A stretch of 49,501 nt of DNA from a virus: the IMG/VR virus record IMGVR_UViG_3300050821_003650, positions 1 to 49,501 of that record; one strand, 5' to 3'. A program made the position numbers and the translations under genes. Positions 30,001 through 37,130 of the stretch are shown here, piece after piece (the stretch's first letter is position 1; each line of letters begins with the position of its first letter). The notes beneath the pieces are model-generated. The model had not been told where the DNA came from, made no database searches, and saw only the letters and a program-made list of their open reading frames with translations.

Positions 30001-30322
30001 CGAGGCGACCAAGAACACGCGCAAGGAAACCATGGCGCAGATGCGCGCCCTGGCCGACGCCGAGGCCTTCGTGCAGCCGTGGGTCGGCAAGCTCACCCTC
30101 GCCTGCGATACGGCTGAGGGCGTCTTCAAGGCGGCGCTCGAAGCCTTGGAAATCGACTTAACCGACGTGCACCCGACCGCCTACAAGCACATTCTGGCCG
30201 CGCAGCCCAAGCGCCGGCCCGACGGTGAGCCGCCCCCGCGCATGGCGGCGGACTCCGCGGCGACGGTCGACAGCGTGATTGCCAGTCTGTCGCCAGCCGC
30301 GGCAGGCCTGCGCGTCGTGTAA
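27005..30322 (+). CDS. Polyvalent head protein: Nudix + zeta-type kinase + DUF2213 prohead protease + scaffold-like tail
   Basis: 1105 codons. Residues 10-135: Nudix hydrolase with a complete box G47-x5-E53-x7-R61-E62-x2-E65-E66-x-G68. Residues 147-160: [15 protein letters not shown] motif. Residues ~165-480: zeta toxin-type kinase with Walker A GGSGSGKS at 337-344 and VYTNSP strand. Residues ~565-760: DUF2213 prohead protease-like domain ([48 protein letters not shown]). Residues 770-1105: Ala/Pro-rich, charged scaffold-like region. The frame has no stop, but between about 28490 and 28640 another + frame has better coding character (see 28455-28643). It may thus be one fused protein or two genes (27005 to ~28500, and from TTG 28667). 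Confidence 0.7.
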   Translation: MPFDPGYAGTAVTEGAGIAFITPDGLCLFLKRSSRGDHAGEWCLPGGTAKDDETPLETARREAIEEIGDIPEGKLRELAHLTLDGVEFVTFVQRVKDDLFAPELNYEHTDHIWAQIDDPPEPLHPGVERILPMLAAARMGMDAEWDESKHPRDEGGRFGEGGGAAPFNREANRAKQKDLLRQSNALRASNPQESRRLYEQANALQEEDLANEKKEKTAAKRAATVQAKKSAAQAEHIDEHGFTRAAGLSPEHRAIEQGFYDAIRHNPKALIGTYRKRFGNVIDPDKVKLLSRSFVGDRKLAPVVHEPSSLLSKMIFTAALKDKAARGDKSPTLFTAGGSGSGKSEAMDVAIQALGLPDDGLTFDSTLSNTKSAIKKIDEALNTAPGPVSIVYTNSPIEKAFAFNAIRKRAVQGATLEHAHLGASKTVRELAQHYAGNPRVKINILNNQGHLGDIHVGSIDDVPRYDPEVIKSSLKLVAKKLLDDGRIKQDRYEYLTGSGQGGGSREEVRGQTSGQDLGGSGERSGRPGGPGSASLPEGSSGRDSSVDDSGRPARLAGDELAEDPELAFDRATGERLAFDRASVRSYDQDGRLHIEVANISKATVNPYYGFEIPDAEELGLEPRKVYYLLRDPQELAKAVPTFNNIPLLSDHRPTTADDLDKELVIGSTGTDAAFNAPYLTNSLVFWDGDACDQIETNQTRELSASYRYVADMTPGVFEGRRYDGVMREIRGNHVALVRDGRAGSDVIVGDSQPKESGQMGTTQQVLSRKAMLAKGALLAVLPPLLAKDARPAFAKDLNKILIGCASDNWKTKKPEIIAAVRKLKLPATVLAKDASVASLTQLLDGLEGEAGGEPPAGEPAPGGAEPLDSDYGAAGDAPPAEGEPPAAPAAAAPAAPGAKPGEADPVNEILEALKPHLKPEHHAWLGEKLKALRPAGPHAEIAPAGSPTPAETKPAQDEPPGGEGQPKPPATSPGKDPLKDKDAAMTQAVSKAAMDAAIAEATKNTRKETMAQMRALADAEAFVQPWVGKLTLACDTAEGVFKAALEALEIDLTDVHPTAYKHILAAQPKRRPDGEPPPRMAADSAATVDSVIASLSPAAAGLRVV
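28455..28643 (+). CDS. Small out-of-frame gene inside the polyvalent gene, 62 aa
   Basis: ATG 28455 to TAG 28643, one base ahead of the frame of the large gene. Product [20 protein letters not shown], then [20 protein letters not shown] and [19 protein letters not shown] is an acidic, helical, normal-looking protein. Third codon positions are mostly G/C, while in the same stretch the large frame uses rare GGA, CGA and CCA codons and encodes a Gly/Ser/Arg/Pro-rich filler. It lies just behind the zeta-type kinase domain, where an antitoxin-like or accessory protein would be expected. The function is inferred. Confidence 0.5.
   Translation: MAESSKTDTNISLDPAKVAEAVKKFAAKHQGKTLVDLANEADDQADQEAQAFLKDHPDETVP
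29957..30322 (+). other. Possible internal start for a separate scaffold protein, 121 aa
   Basis: In frame with the large gene, ATG 29957 is preceded by AAGGACAAGGACGCAGCC. The product ([20 protein letters not shown] onward) is a helical, charged scaffold-like protein. Lambda C/Nu3 is the model of a scaffold nested in a protease gene. Evidence here is only the ribosome binding site-like sequence and composition. Confidence 0.3.
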
Positions 30323-30358
30323 GCGCCGGTTCCCTCTTACCCATTTCGGAGCCATCAC

Positions 30359-31534
30359 ATGTTCCCTGGACAAGTAAACACCGTACCCGGCGTAGGCGTG
30401 GCCGGCGACTTCGCAAGCACGAATATCCGCGCATCGGTGATCAACGGGCCGGGCGCGTTCGTGGCGGCCGCGGCCGGCATTGTCATCGGTGCCTTTGGCT
30501 GGGCCGATGCGAGCAACAGGTTCGTGAGCAACGCCGGGATCGGCGCGCCCACCGGCTTTGCCGGTCGGCACCCGGGCGCGGCCCTTATCACGCAATTCCT
30601 GGCCGACAACACCCAGATCATCCCGCAAGGCCTGGGCGTGACCCTGTACAGCGAGGGCGAATTCTGGGTACTGAACAGCGGCTCGAGCGCGTCGGCCATC
30701 AACAACAAGGCCTACGCGAATAACAGCACGGGCTTGGTGACGTTCGCCGCCACCGGCACCCCGCCGGCTGGCGCAACCAGCACGGCCTCGTCGATCGCGC
30801 TGAACAACACGACCGCTGGCCACCTGGACTTGCTGGCCGCCACCGGCTACGTCGTGCCGTACACCGGCGCGGGCGGCGGGGGCTTGCTGAATGTCACTGT
30901 CACGGGCGGTTCGATCGGGCCGGGAATGGTGCTGTCTGGCACCAACCTGGATCCGGCCACGACCGTCGTGAAACAGCTCACCGGCTCCACGGGATCGACC
31001 GGAACCTACCAGGTCAACATTTCGCAGACCGTGGGTTCGTCCGGCACGCCGATCACGCTTACGGCGCCGAACTGGTCGACCCTGACCATCGCGACCACTA
31101 TCACGGGCGCCTTCCTTCCGGGGCAAACCCTGACCGGTACCGGCGTTGCCGCGGGCTCCACGATCTACCAACAGCTCACGGGAGCCACGCCCTCGACCAA
31201 CGGGGCGACCTTCTCGGTCTTTTCTGCGATTGCCCAGACGGCGGCCACGTCGACCTCGATCACGGCTTCCGGCGGAACACTGACGGTCGGGGGCACGCTT
31301 ACCGGCACCTTCGCGGTCGGGGATCTGCTGACCGGCTCGGGCGTGAACGCGGGCACGTCCATCATCGCGCTGGGCACGGGCACGGGCGGGGCGGGCACGT
31401 ATTACCTGAACCAGGGCCAAACCCTGTCCTCGCAGGCGATCAACGCCAACTCCGGCACCGAAACCAAGTGGTACGCGCTGTCGGTCGGTCAACCCGGCGA
31501 ACTCGTCAAGATGAGCAGCTGGCCGCTCGGCTGA
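30359..31534 (+). CDS. Capsid decoration/cement protein with Ig-like repeats, 391 aa
   Basis: ATG 30359 after TTTCGGAGCC. The first ~125 residues (FPGQVNTVPGVGVAGDFAST, GAFGWADASNRFVSNAGIGA, ADNTQIIPQGLGVTLYSEGE) match the structural cement protein group that precedes capsid genes. Residues ~170-370 contain several units of the type LTGTGVAAGSTIYQQLTG, each with a TGxGVxxGTxI core. The same units occur in the tail sheath protein. It probably sits on the capsid surface and stabilises it. Confidence 0.65.
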   Translation: MFPGQVNTVPGVGVAGDFASTNIRASVINGPGAFVAAAAGIVIGAFGWADASNRFVSNAGIGAPTGFAGRHPGAALITQFLADNTQIIPQGLGVTLYSEGEFWVLNSGSSASAINNKAYANNSTGLVTFAATGTPPAGATSTASSIALNNTTAGHLDLLAATGYVVPYTGAGGGGLLNVTVTGGSIGPGMVLSGTNLDPATTVVKQLTGSTGSTGTYQVNISQTVGSSGTPITLTAPNWSTLTIATTITGAFLPGQTLTGTGVAAGSTIYQQLTGATPSTNGATFSVFSAIAQTAATSTSITASGGTLTVGGTLTGTFAVGDLLTGSGVNAGTSIIALGTGTGGAGTYYLNQGQTLSSQAINANSGTETKWYALSVGQPGELVKMSSWPLG

Positions 31535-31571
31535 TCGCCAAACCCTACCCCACCGAGAAGGATCACTGAAA

Positions 31572-32684
31572 ATGGACAGAATGCCCGACAGACTCGCATA
31601 CGACCTGTCGTTGCGCGAGCAGCGCGCGGTGCTCGATTTTTACCGCGAAACCTATGGCATCGCTTTTGACGGCGCTCAGGTGTTCGTCAAGCCTTCCTGG
31701 AAGCGCGACTTCAAGGGAGCCTACGACGCGCAGCCGCAGCTTGTTACCACCCCGCAGTCCGGCATTCCGGCCTTCCTGGTCACGTTCCTGGATCCGGAAG
31801 TGCTGCGGATCCTGACCGCGAAGAACGCCGCGGCTGAAATCTTCGGCGAAGTCCGCAAGGGCTCATTCGTCGACGTGACGGCCGTCTTCTCGGTCGTTGA
31901 ACACACGGGCGAGGTCTCGACCTACGGGGACTTTTCGCAGGCGGGCAAGTCCGGCGCCAACACGAACTTCCCACAGCGCGAAAACTACCTATACCAGACC
32001 ATCGCCGAGTACGGCGAACTGGAAATGGAGCGCATGGGCGCGGCCAAGATCGGCTGGGCCTCGGAACTGAAGCAGGCTTCGATCGTGAACCTGAACAAGT
32101 TCCAAAACCTGTCCTACTTCTTCGGCATCGCCGGCCTTCAGAACTACGGGTTGCTGAACGATCCGTCTCTTCCTGCGGCGATCGCGCCGGGACCAAAGGC
32201 GGCCGGGGGCCTGACCTGGTTCATCGGCAACAGCCCCAACGCGACGGGCCTGGAGGTCTACAACGACATCGTCGCCCTGGTCGTGCAGCTCATTGCGCAA
32301 TCGGGCGGCAACATCAACGCCGAATCCGACATGGTGCTGGGCATGTCGCCGCACTCGGCGGGCGCGCTCAATTTCACGAACACGTACAACGTGAACGTGA
32401 AAACGCTGCTTGGCACCAACTACCCGAACCTGAAGGTGGTTCCGGCCATCCAGTACGGGGCCCTGACCACTCAGAACGCGCAAGGGTCGGCGGCGGGCGA
32501 AATCGTGCAGCTGATCGCTACCAAGGTCGAAGGCCAGGAAACGGGCTACTGCGCGTTCAGCGAAAAACTGCGCGCCGGCCCGATCATCCGCGACCTTTCG
32601 AGCTACAAGCAAAAGATGACGCAAGGAACGTGGGGCGCAGTCATCCGCCAGCCATTCGCCATCGCGCAGATGATTGGGGTCTGA
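31572..32684 (+). CDS. Major capsid protein (DUF2184 type)
   Basis: 370 aa. ATG 31572; ATG 31581 is an alternative. Contains LAYDLSLREQRAVLDFYRET, AAEIFGEVRKGSFVDVTAVF and a C-terminal CAFSEKLRAGPIIRDLSSYK, fitting the DUF2184 family of HK97-fold capsid proteins. Gene order (protease/scaffold, decoration, capsid, terminator, DUF4054) agrees. It should be the most expressed structural gene and has its own terminator. Confidence 0.8.
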   Translation: MDRMPDRLAYDLSLREQRAVLDFYRETYGIAFDGAQVFVKPSWKRDFKGAYDAQPQLVTTPQSGIPAFLVTFLDPEVLRILTAKNAAAEIFGEVRKGSFVDVTAVFSVVEHTGEVSTYGDFSQAGKSGANTNFPQRENYLYQTIAEYGELEMERMGAAKIGWASELKQASIVNLNKFQNLSYFFGIAGLQNYGLLNDPSLPAAIAPGPKAAGGLTWFIGNSPNATGLEVYNDIVALVVQLIAQSGGNINAESDMVLGMSPHSAGALNFTNTYNVNVKTLLGTNYPNLKVVPAIQYGALTTQNAQGSAAGEIVQLIATKVEGQETGYCAFSEKLRAGPIIRDLSSYKQKMTQGTWGAVIRQPFAIAQMIGV

Positions 32685-32706
32685 TCGCGGTTCGAAGCTG
32701 AATGCG

Positions 32707-32726
32707 CCGCCTACGGGCGGTTTTTT
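32707..32726 (+). terminator. Intrinsic terminator after the major capsid gene
   Basis: CCGCC (32707-32711), loop TACG, GGCGG (32716-32720), then TTTTTT. Placed 22 bases after the capsid stop. Partial termination here would adjust capsid versus tail protein levels. Confidence 0.8.
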
Positions 32727-32792
32727 ATTGACGGCGCCGAAAGCCTAGGACAGTACCGGGCAGCCCACTGGTCCAGGTGAACCGCGCCGAAG

Positions 32793-32847
32793 TCCCGCGC
32801 TGCCGCGGGAGAAGCCCGCGCGGGGCATGCAATGTGTCCCGCGCGGG
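32793..32847. repeat. Three GC palindromes upstream of the next gene
   Basis: TCCCGCG-CTGC-CGCGGGA (32793-32810), CCCGCGCGGG (32815-32824) and CCCGCGCGGG (32838-32847). The last two are identical 10-bp palindromes and can pair with each other or with the first. The 204-base gap between capsid gene and 32889 holds only these and the terminator. A role as RNA processing, transcript stabilising or protein-binding site is open. Confidence 0.55.
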
Positions 32848-32888
32848 TTGCAGTTCGAAATTTTCCCTCATTTTGAAGGAATGCACAC

Positions 32889-33350
32889 ATGGCACCCACA
32901 GCACCGGCGACCAACTCGACGGAAACCGTGACGATCGCTTGCAAACTGCCGCACGGCCTGGTTCTTCGTGTCTTCGACATGGTCGAATTCGACGAACCGG
33001 TGCTGGGGGGCGGGTTTCGCAAGAGCAAGATTTCGCAGGAACGGCCGGAACGGTTCGTGATTAACGGCTTTTCCCATCCGCAGAACCGCGCGGCCGCTCA
33101 CCCGATCATCGAGGGGTTCGCGCTCACGCCAGGCGTGCCGAAGGAACTGTGGGAGAAGTGGCTGGACCAGAACCGCCGTTCCGACATGGTCAAAAACGGC
33201 CTCATCTTCGCGCAGCCAAGATCGGAAAGCGCAGAGGCCATGGCCAAGGAACGCAAAGCGACGAGGTCGGGCCTGGAGCGTTTGGACCCGAATGCGCTGC
33301 CCGGCGTGAGAATCGACGCCGAAGCCATGGCCGCGCGCCGGCCGGCTTGA
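32889..33350 (+). CDS. Hypothetical head protein, 153 aa
   Basis: ATG 32889 with GAAGGA 8 bases upstream. Contains VTIACKLPHGLVLRVFDMVE, FVINGFSHPQN and ALTPGVPKELWEKWLDQNR. Phage proteins with this pattern occur between capsid and neck genes in DUF2184-type clusters. Function unknown. Confidence 0.6.
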   Translation: MAPTAPATNSTETVTIACKLPHGLVLRVFDMVEFDEPVLGGGFRKSKISQERPERFVINGFSHPQNRAAAHPIIEGFALTPGVPKELWEKWLDQNRRSDMVKNGLIFAQPRSESAEAMAKERKATRSGLERLDPNALPGVRIDAEAMAARRPA

Positions 33351-33351
33351 A

Positions 33352-33852
33352 ATGACCACCCCGGCCGGATCGGTCGCGTTCGACTGGTCGTTTTTCTCGA
33401 CCCGTTACGCGGAACTGGCCTCGGCCGGCATAGCACTCGCGCAGCTCTACTTCAACGAAGCTTGCCTCTATTGCGATAACACGGCCGCGAGCCCGGTGAA
33501 AGATTCCAGCGTCGGCGGCCAGCGCTACCTATTCCTGCACATGATCACGGCGCACGTCGCGGCCCTGAACATGCCGGTGGCGACCGCTTCCGGCACCACT
33601 CCTTCTTCCCCGTTGGTTGGCCGGATCAGCAGCGCCACCGAGGGCAGCGTCACCGTGCAGGCTGAATTCAAGGTCCCGGAAGGCACTCCGCAGTTCTGGG
33701 CCCAGACCAAGTACGGCGTCGCGTTCTGGGTGGCCGCGCTCCCGTACCGGCAGTTCTTCTACATCGTCGGCCCGAAACGGCAGTTTGATCCGTATCCGTA
33801 CAGTCGGCCCGACTACTGGCAGGGCGATCCGGTCAACCCACAGGTGCGCTGA
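33352..33852 (+). CDS. DUF4054 head-tail connector protein
   Basis: 166 aa. SVAFDWSFFSTRYAELASAG, then AQLYFNEACLYCDNTAASPV and QRYLFLHMITAHVAALNM are the pattern of DUF4054, an adaptor-type protein downstream of phage capsid genes. It probably docks to the portal. ATG 33352 comes one base after the previous stop. Confidence 0.75.
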   Translation: MTTPAGSVAFDWSFFSTRYAELASAGIALAQLYFNEACLYCDNTAASPVKDSSVGGQRYLFLHMITAHVAALNMPVATASGTTPSSPLVGRISSATEGSVTVQAEFKVPEGTPQFWAQTKYGVAFWVAALPYRQFFYIVGPKRQFDPYPYSRPDYWQGDPVNPQVR

Positions 33853-34079
33853 TGGGACGAGAAGTGATCAAAGTCACCGTGGATGATGAATCGAGCTTGG
33901 TCCTGGTCCAGACGGACAGCCTGTGCTGCGTTAAGCACACCGGTGGCCTGATAGCTAGCGTGATCGATCAGTCCTGCCGGCAGCTGCATTGCACCCACGG
34001 CGATCTGATCGAGGCGGTTGCAACGTCTCTCGCGGAGAACTTCCGGGTTTTCCGCGAACGCGTTGCCCGGGACCACTGA
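33852..34079 (+). CDS. Hypothetical protein, 75 aa
   Basis: ATG 33852 overlaps the previous stop (TGATG). VIKVTVDDESSLVLVQTDSL and a helical C-terminus (ATSLAENFRVFRERVARDH). Unknown, in the neck gene cluster. Confidence 0.5.
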   Translation: MGREVIKVTVDDESSLVLVQTDSLCCVKHTGGLIASVIDQSCRQLHCTHGDLIEAVATSLAENFRVFRERVARDH

Positions 34080-34083
34080 CGCC

Positions 34084-34626
34084 ATGGCGGGACAGGCGCT
34101 CGAGGGCGGGGAAAAGCTCAAGGCCTATCTGGAAAAGCTGGGTCAGCAGATCACGAAGAAGGCGACGCTTAACGTCGGATTTCTGGCCGGGGCGACGTAT
34201 CCGACTGGCATGCCGGTGGCTGCGGTTGCGGCGATTCAAGAATTCGGGGCGCCTCGAGCCAGCATTCCGCCGCGCCCCTACTTCCGTACGATGGTGAAGG
34301 CCGAGAGCCCGCACTGGGGCCCGGACCTGGGGAAACTTCTGAAGGCGAACAAGTTCGATGCGTCGCGCGCGCTGGCCCTACTAGGCGAGCAGATCCGCGA
34401 CGAATTGCAGCAATCGATCGTCGACACCAACACACCGAGCCTGTCGCCGGTGACGCTGATGCTGCGCAAGATGAAATCCGACAACCAGGCCCTTGTCGTT
34501 ACAGGCCGCGTGGTGGGCGAGGCGGCCGCGCGCGTAGCGGCTGGCGAGAGTGCCGGGGGCGTGTCGACGAAACCGCTGGTCGATTCCGGCCATCTGCTCG
34601 ATTCGGTCGACTTCGAGGTCATTTGA
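34084..34626 (+). CDS. Neck/head completion protein (HK97 gp10-like)
   Basis: 180 aa. ATG 34084. Contains NVGFLAGATYPTGMPVAAVA, AIQEFGAPRASIPPRPYFRT and a C-terminal LVDSGHLLDSVDFEV. The order (VGFxxGxxYPxG, A..EFG...IPPRPFFR, L.DTG.L..S) is typical of phage virion morphogenesis / tail completion proteins. It links head and tail. Confidence 0.8.
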   Translation: MAGQALEGGEKLKAYLEKLGQQITKKATLNVGFLAGATYPTGMPVAAVAAIQEFGAPRASIPPRPYFRTMVKAESPHWGPDLGKLLKANKFDASRALALLGEQIRDELQQSIVDTNTPSLSPVTLMLRKMKSDNQALVVTGRVVGEAAARVAAGESAGGVSTKPLVDSGHLLDSVDFEVI

Positions 34627-34627
34627 A

Positions 34628-34813
34628 ATGGCAATGCCTTGCGGGTGCATGTTCTCTGACGCTTGGCGCTGCGCCGTGCAGCGCAGTTTGTCGACCGTGG
34701 CTTGCCATTGCCGTTGTCATCGCCGCGATAGCGAGCCAGCTAGCTTTTTCGAGCGCTTCGACGCTTGGCAGCGCGGTGAGGTTCGCGGCGATCAGCTCAA
34801 GCTATTCACATGA
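34628..34813 (+). CDS. Small Cys-rich protein, 61 aa
   Basis: ATG 34628, one base after the previous stop. The first 35 residues have six Cys and one His (MPCGCMFSDAWRCAVQR; VACHCRCHRRD), probably a zinc-binding module. It overlaps the next ATG (ATGA). A longer overlapping frame from 34623 has poorer composition and no coupling. Confidence 0.45.
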   Translation: MAMPCGCMFSDAWRCAVQRSLSTVACHCRCHRRDSEPASFFERFDAWQRGEVRGDQLKLFT

Positions 34814-35127
34814 TCATCACTCCCGTAATCGGTCGTCGCGTCTACCCGAAGGAAGACGGCTGGCTGCCAAACCTCGAGCCAGGCGATTACGGGCACATTG
34901 GCGAAGGGGTGGCCAAGACTCACCCGGGAGCGGCCGGCTGGATGGGCGTGACGCCCGATGGGCACCATTGCAACCTGCGCGGGCACAAGGTCGTTGAACA
35001 CGAAGACGGCACGATCACGGTGTCGCCCTCGATCCTGATCAGCATTCCGGCGCGGGCCGATCTTGGCCGGCCGAAACAGGAACTCTGGCACGGGTTTCTT
35101 GAGCGCGGCGTCTGGCGGGCCGTGTGA
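34810..35127 (+). CDS. Conserved phage protein (DUF6527-like), 105 aa
   Basis: ATG 34810. Central LRGHKVVEHEDGTITVSPSI and C-terminal ELWHGFLERGVWRAV are like a common phage family in which a SPSI strand is followed by WHG(F/Y)L..GVW. Sometimes called DUF6527 and earlier misnamed ammonia monooxygenase. The function is unknown. Confidence 0.5.
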   Translation: MIITPVIGRRVYPKEDGWLPNLEPGDYGHIGEGVAKTHPGAAGWMGVTPDGHHCNLRGHKVVEHEDGTITVSPSILISIPARADLGRPKQELWHGFLERGVWRAV

Positions 35128-35498
35128 GGCTCGTTCCCGATCTGGAAGCGCACTTCCTGCGGTATTTGCCTCCCGGCTGGGTTGCTGAAAACGGCGAGGT
35201 CTACCAGAACGGCGGCCAGAAATGGGTCGATACGCTGGCCGAAGCGGACGGGGTCTGGTTCCTGTGCCCGAAGTGCTTTGCGTCCAATGGCGGACGTCCT
35301 GGCACGCATGCCGTGGTCTGTTGGTTCGTCGGCAAAGTACCGGATGACGCGCGGCCTGGTCCAGGCCGCTGGGTGACGCAAGGGACTGGATTAGCGGATC
35401 TGACCTTCGTGCCGTCAGAGACTCGCAGCCGTAGCGTCGCCTTGACAGGCGGCGGTTGCGGATGGCACGGTTTCGTAACGAATGGGGACGCCGCTTGA
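35124..35498 (+). CDS. Conserved phage protein (DUF6527-like), 124 aa
   Basis: GTG 35124 overlaps the previous stop. Contains WFLCPKCFASNGGRPGTHAV and GGGCGWHGFVTNGDA, again the CxxC plus C-G-WHGFV..G pattern of DUF6527-like proteins. Two neighbouring genes of this type suggest an old duplication or a paired function. It overlaps the next start. Confidence 0.5.
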   Translation: MRLVPDLEAHFLRYLPPGWVAENGEVYQNGGQKWVDTLAEADGVWFLCPKCFASNGGRPGTHAVVCWFVGKVPDDARPGPGRWVTQGTGLADLTFVPSETRSRSVALTGGGCGWHGFVTNGDAA

Positions 35499-35875
35499 AC
35501 CTGCATCAGATCGCCGCGCCCTACGTATCCAAGGTAAATCCGTGGGTGATCGGCCAGTGGCAGCAATCGACCGGGTCCCAGCAGAACGCATCGGGTAAGC
35601 GTGCTCCGAATTACGCGGCGCCGGTGTCCGTTCAGATTCAGGCGCAAGCACTGTCCTGGAAAGACCTAGCCCAGATCCAAGGCCTGAACCTGCAAGGTGT
35701 GCGCCTAGCGATGTACATCAGCGGGAACATTCAGGGCGTCAGTCGCCCGGACGTAAAGGGCGGCGACCTCATCACTCTCCCGGACGGTACGGGGTGGCTT
35801 GTGGCGATCGTGCTCGAGAACTGGTCCGAAACCGCTGGCTGGACCAAGGTCGGAGTTACCCAGCAGAACGACTAG
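35495..35875 (+). CDS. Phage neck/tail-associated protein, 126 aa
   Basis: TTG 35495 forms a TTGA overlap with the previous stop and has GGGGA upstream; ATG 35462 would add 11 residues. NLHQIAAPYVSKVNPWVIGQ, then VRLAMYISGNIQGVSRPDVK and LITLPDGTGWLVAIVLENWS. Proteins with this pattern occur just before the tail terminator in related myovirus clusters. Probably a connector component. Confidence 0.6.
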   Translation: MNLHQIAAPYVSKVNPWVIGQWQQSTGSQQNASGKRAPNYAAPVSVQIQAQALSWKDLAQIQGLNLQGVRLAMYISGNIQGVSRPDVKGGDLITLPDGTGWLVAIVLENWSETAGWTKVGVTQQND

Positions 35876-35898
35876 ATATGGAGAAAGGAAAATCTCCC

Positions 35899-36051
35899 AT
35901 GATCACCGCAACCCTGATCCTGCAAGTGGCCGCGCTCGTTTTGCTGATCCTGGCTGCCGTGAACGTGGCGTCGGCGCGTGTGTCGCTGGGCTGGGCGGGC
36001 CTCGCCTGCTGGCTTCTAAGTGAGTTGGTCGGCCGTATTCATTGGAGCTAA
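35899..36051 (+). CDS. Small membrane protein, 50 aa
   Basis: ATG 35899 after GAAAGGAAAA. Two hydrophobic segments (ILQVAALVLLILAAVNVASA and LGWAGLACWLLSELVG). Role unknown. Holins of this size exist, but no endolysin is next to it. Confidence 0.5.
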   Translation: MITATLILQVAALVLLILAAVNVASARVSLGWAGLACWLLSELVGRIHWS

Positions 36052-36053
36052 AA

Positions 36054-36545
36054 ATGCCACTGACCTCGAAGGGCGAGGAAATCAAGAGCGCGATGCAGGA
36101 CCAGTACGGCAAGGAAAAAGGCGAACAGGTGCTCTACGCGAGCGCGAACAAAGGCACGATCAGCGGCATCGATGCCATGGACGCGGAGCAACAGCGTGAT
36201 GAGAGTGGCCGGTTTGGCTCTGGCGGTGGCAGTGCGTCGCCGCCTGCGGGTAAGGGACCGGAAGGCGGCGGCGGAAGCACAACCTCTAAATCATTAAAGT
36301 CGGTCTTGCAGATGGGAGAAGAAAGGTATCAGGCATCGTCACAACGCGCCACGCAAGAAGGATATCCGCGACCGTGGGCAAAGCGGGCTACAGAATCCAA
36401 AAGTCCTGACGGCGCGCAGGACGAACCGCCGCCGCAAAAGATGCTGCCAGATCAGCAGCAGCCGAACACGGTCCCCGGCAATGAGTCGCCGCAGGCGGCC
36501 ACCGCAATCAGCCCGAACATGATCTGGCCTGGCCGGCACGTCTAG
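36054..36545 (+). CDS. Head-module accessory protein with KGTI and DESGRF motifs, 163 aa
   Basis: ATG 36054. Residues 1-40 (MPLTSKGEEIKSAMQDQYGK, then GEQVLYASANKGTISG) are a small helical motif common in phage polyvalent and head proteins. Next come QRDESGRFGSGGG, like [14 protein letters not shown] in the large head protein at 27005, and a disordered Gln/Pro/Ser-rich tail. It could be a virion-internal or targeting protein. This is inferred. Confidence 0.55.
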   Translation: MPLTSKGEEIKSAMQDQYGKEKGEQVLYASANKGTISGIDAMDAEQQRDESGRFGSGGGSASPPAGKGPEGGGGSTTSKSLKSVLQMGEERYQASSQRATQEGYPRPWAKRATESKSPDGAQDEPPPQKMLPDQQQPNTVPGNESPQAATAISPNMIWPGRHV

Positions 36546-36568
36546 ATTTAAATACGAATTAAATCTAG
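36542..36568. promoter_or_regulatory. Perfect 10-bp AT-rich inverted repeat between head and tail genes
   Basis: CTAGATTTAA (36542-36551) and TTAAATCTAG (36559-36568) are perfect inverted copies with spacer ATACGAA. The stop codon of the previous gene lies inside, and the next ATG is 4 bases downstream, with no Shine-Dalgarno. In a GC-rich genome such an AT-rich dyad is unusual. It may bind a protein or fold in the mRNA to control translation of the tail terminator gene. Confidence 0.55.
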
Positions 36569-36571
36569 TAG

Positions 36572-37117
36572 ATGGGCGCCCCGACCGTCAGCCTGACCGA
36601 GGAACAGACACTCGCGGCGCTACGCAGCTTCCTGCTGGCCGTTCTACCCCCGGGCACACCGGTGGTCGCCGGCCAGGACAACCGCGTTCCCGAACCGGAA
36701 GCGGTCAATTTCGTCGAGATGACGTTCATGTTCGCCGAACGCATCGAGACGAACACCGACACGTACACCGACGGGTATCCGAGCGCGCCCAGCACGCTGT
36801 CGATCCGCGATCCGGCCATCGTGACGGTCCAGCTCGACGTGCACGGGCCCGCCAGCGGCGATAACACTCAGGCGATCGTGACGCTCTTTCGCAGCGATTG
36901 GGGCTGCCAGCAGTTCGCGACCAGCGGCTTTGACGTCACGCCGTTGCACACCGGCGAGCCGCCGCATCAGATTCCGTACACGAATGCGGAGCAACAGGTG
37001 GAAGAGCGCTGGGTGATCGCCTGCATCCTTCAGTGCAATCCGATCGTGACGGTCCCGCAGGACTTCACGACCGGCGTGAAGATCAACGTGGTTTCAGTCG
37101 AAGCAACGTACCACTAA
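36572..37117 (+). CDS. Tail terminator / neck protein, 181 aa
   Basis: ATG 36572. Contains TEEQTLAALRSFLLAVLPPG, VVAGQDNRVPEPEAVNFVEM and a C-terminal VTVPQDFTTGVKINVVSVEA. The pattern (short helix, QNRVPEP, FVxM, QV.VDF) is that of phage neck terminator proteins of the gp12/LIC-type family placed directly before the sheath. It would cap the tail. Confidence 0.7.
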   Translation: MGAPTVSLTEEQTLAALRSFLLAVLPPGTPVVAGQDNRVPEPEAVNFVEMTFMFAERIETNTDTYTDGYPSAPSTLSIRDPAIVTVQLDVHGPASGDNTQAIVTLFRSDWGCQQFATSGFDVTPLHTGEPPHQIPYTNAEQQVEERWVIACILQCNPIVTVPQDFTTGVKINVVSVEATYH

Positions 37118-37130
37118 ACGGAGTTACCTC

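Noticed and set aside
32728-32760. TTGACG after the capsid terminator as a promoter
   Set aside because: No acceptable -10 box at 16-18 bases distance (CAGTAC only).
34623-34997. 124-codon + frame overlapping 34628-34813 and 34810-35127
   Set aside because: Its second half is antiphase to the DUF6527-like gene and it lacks coupling. The Cys-rich frame has the ATGA overlap.
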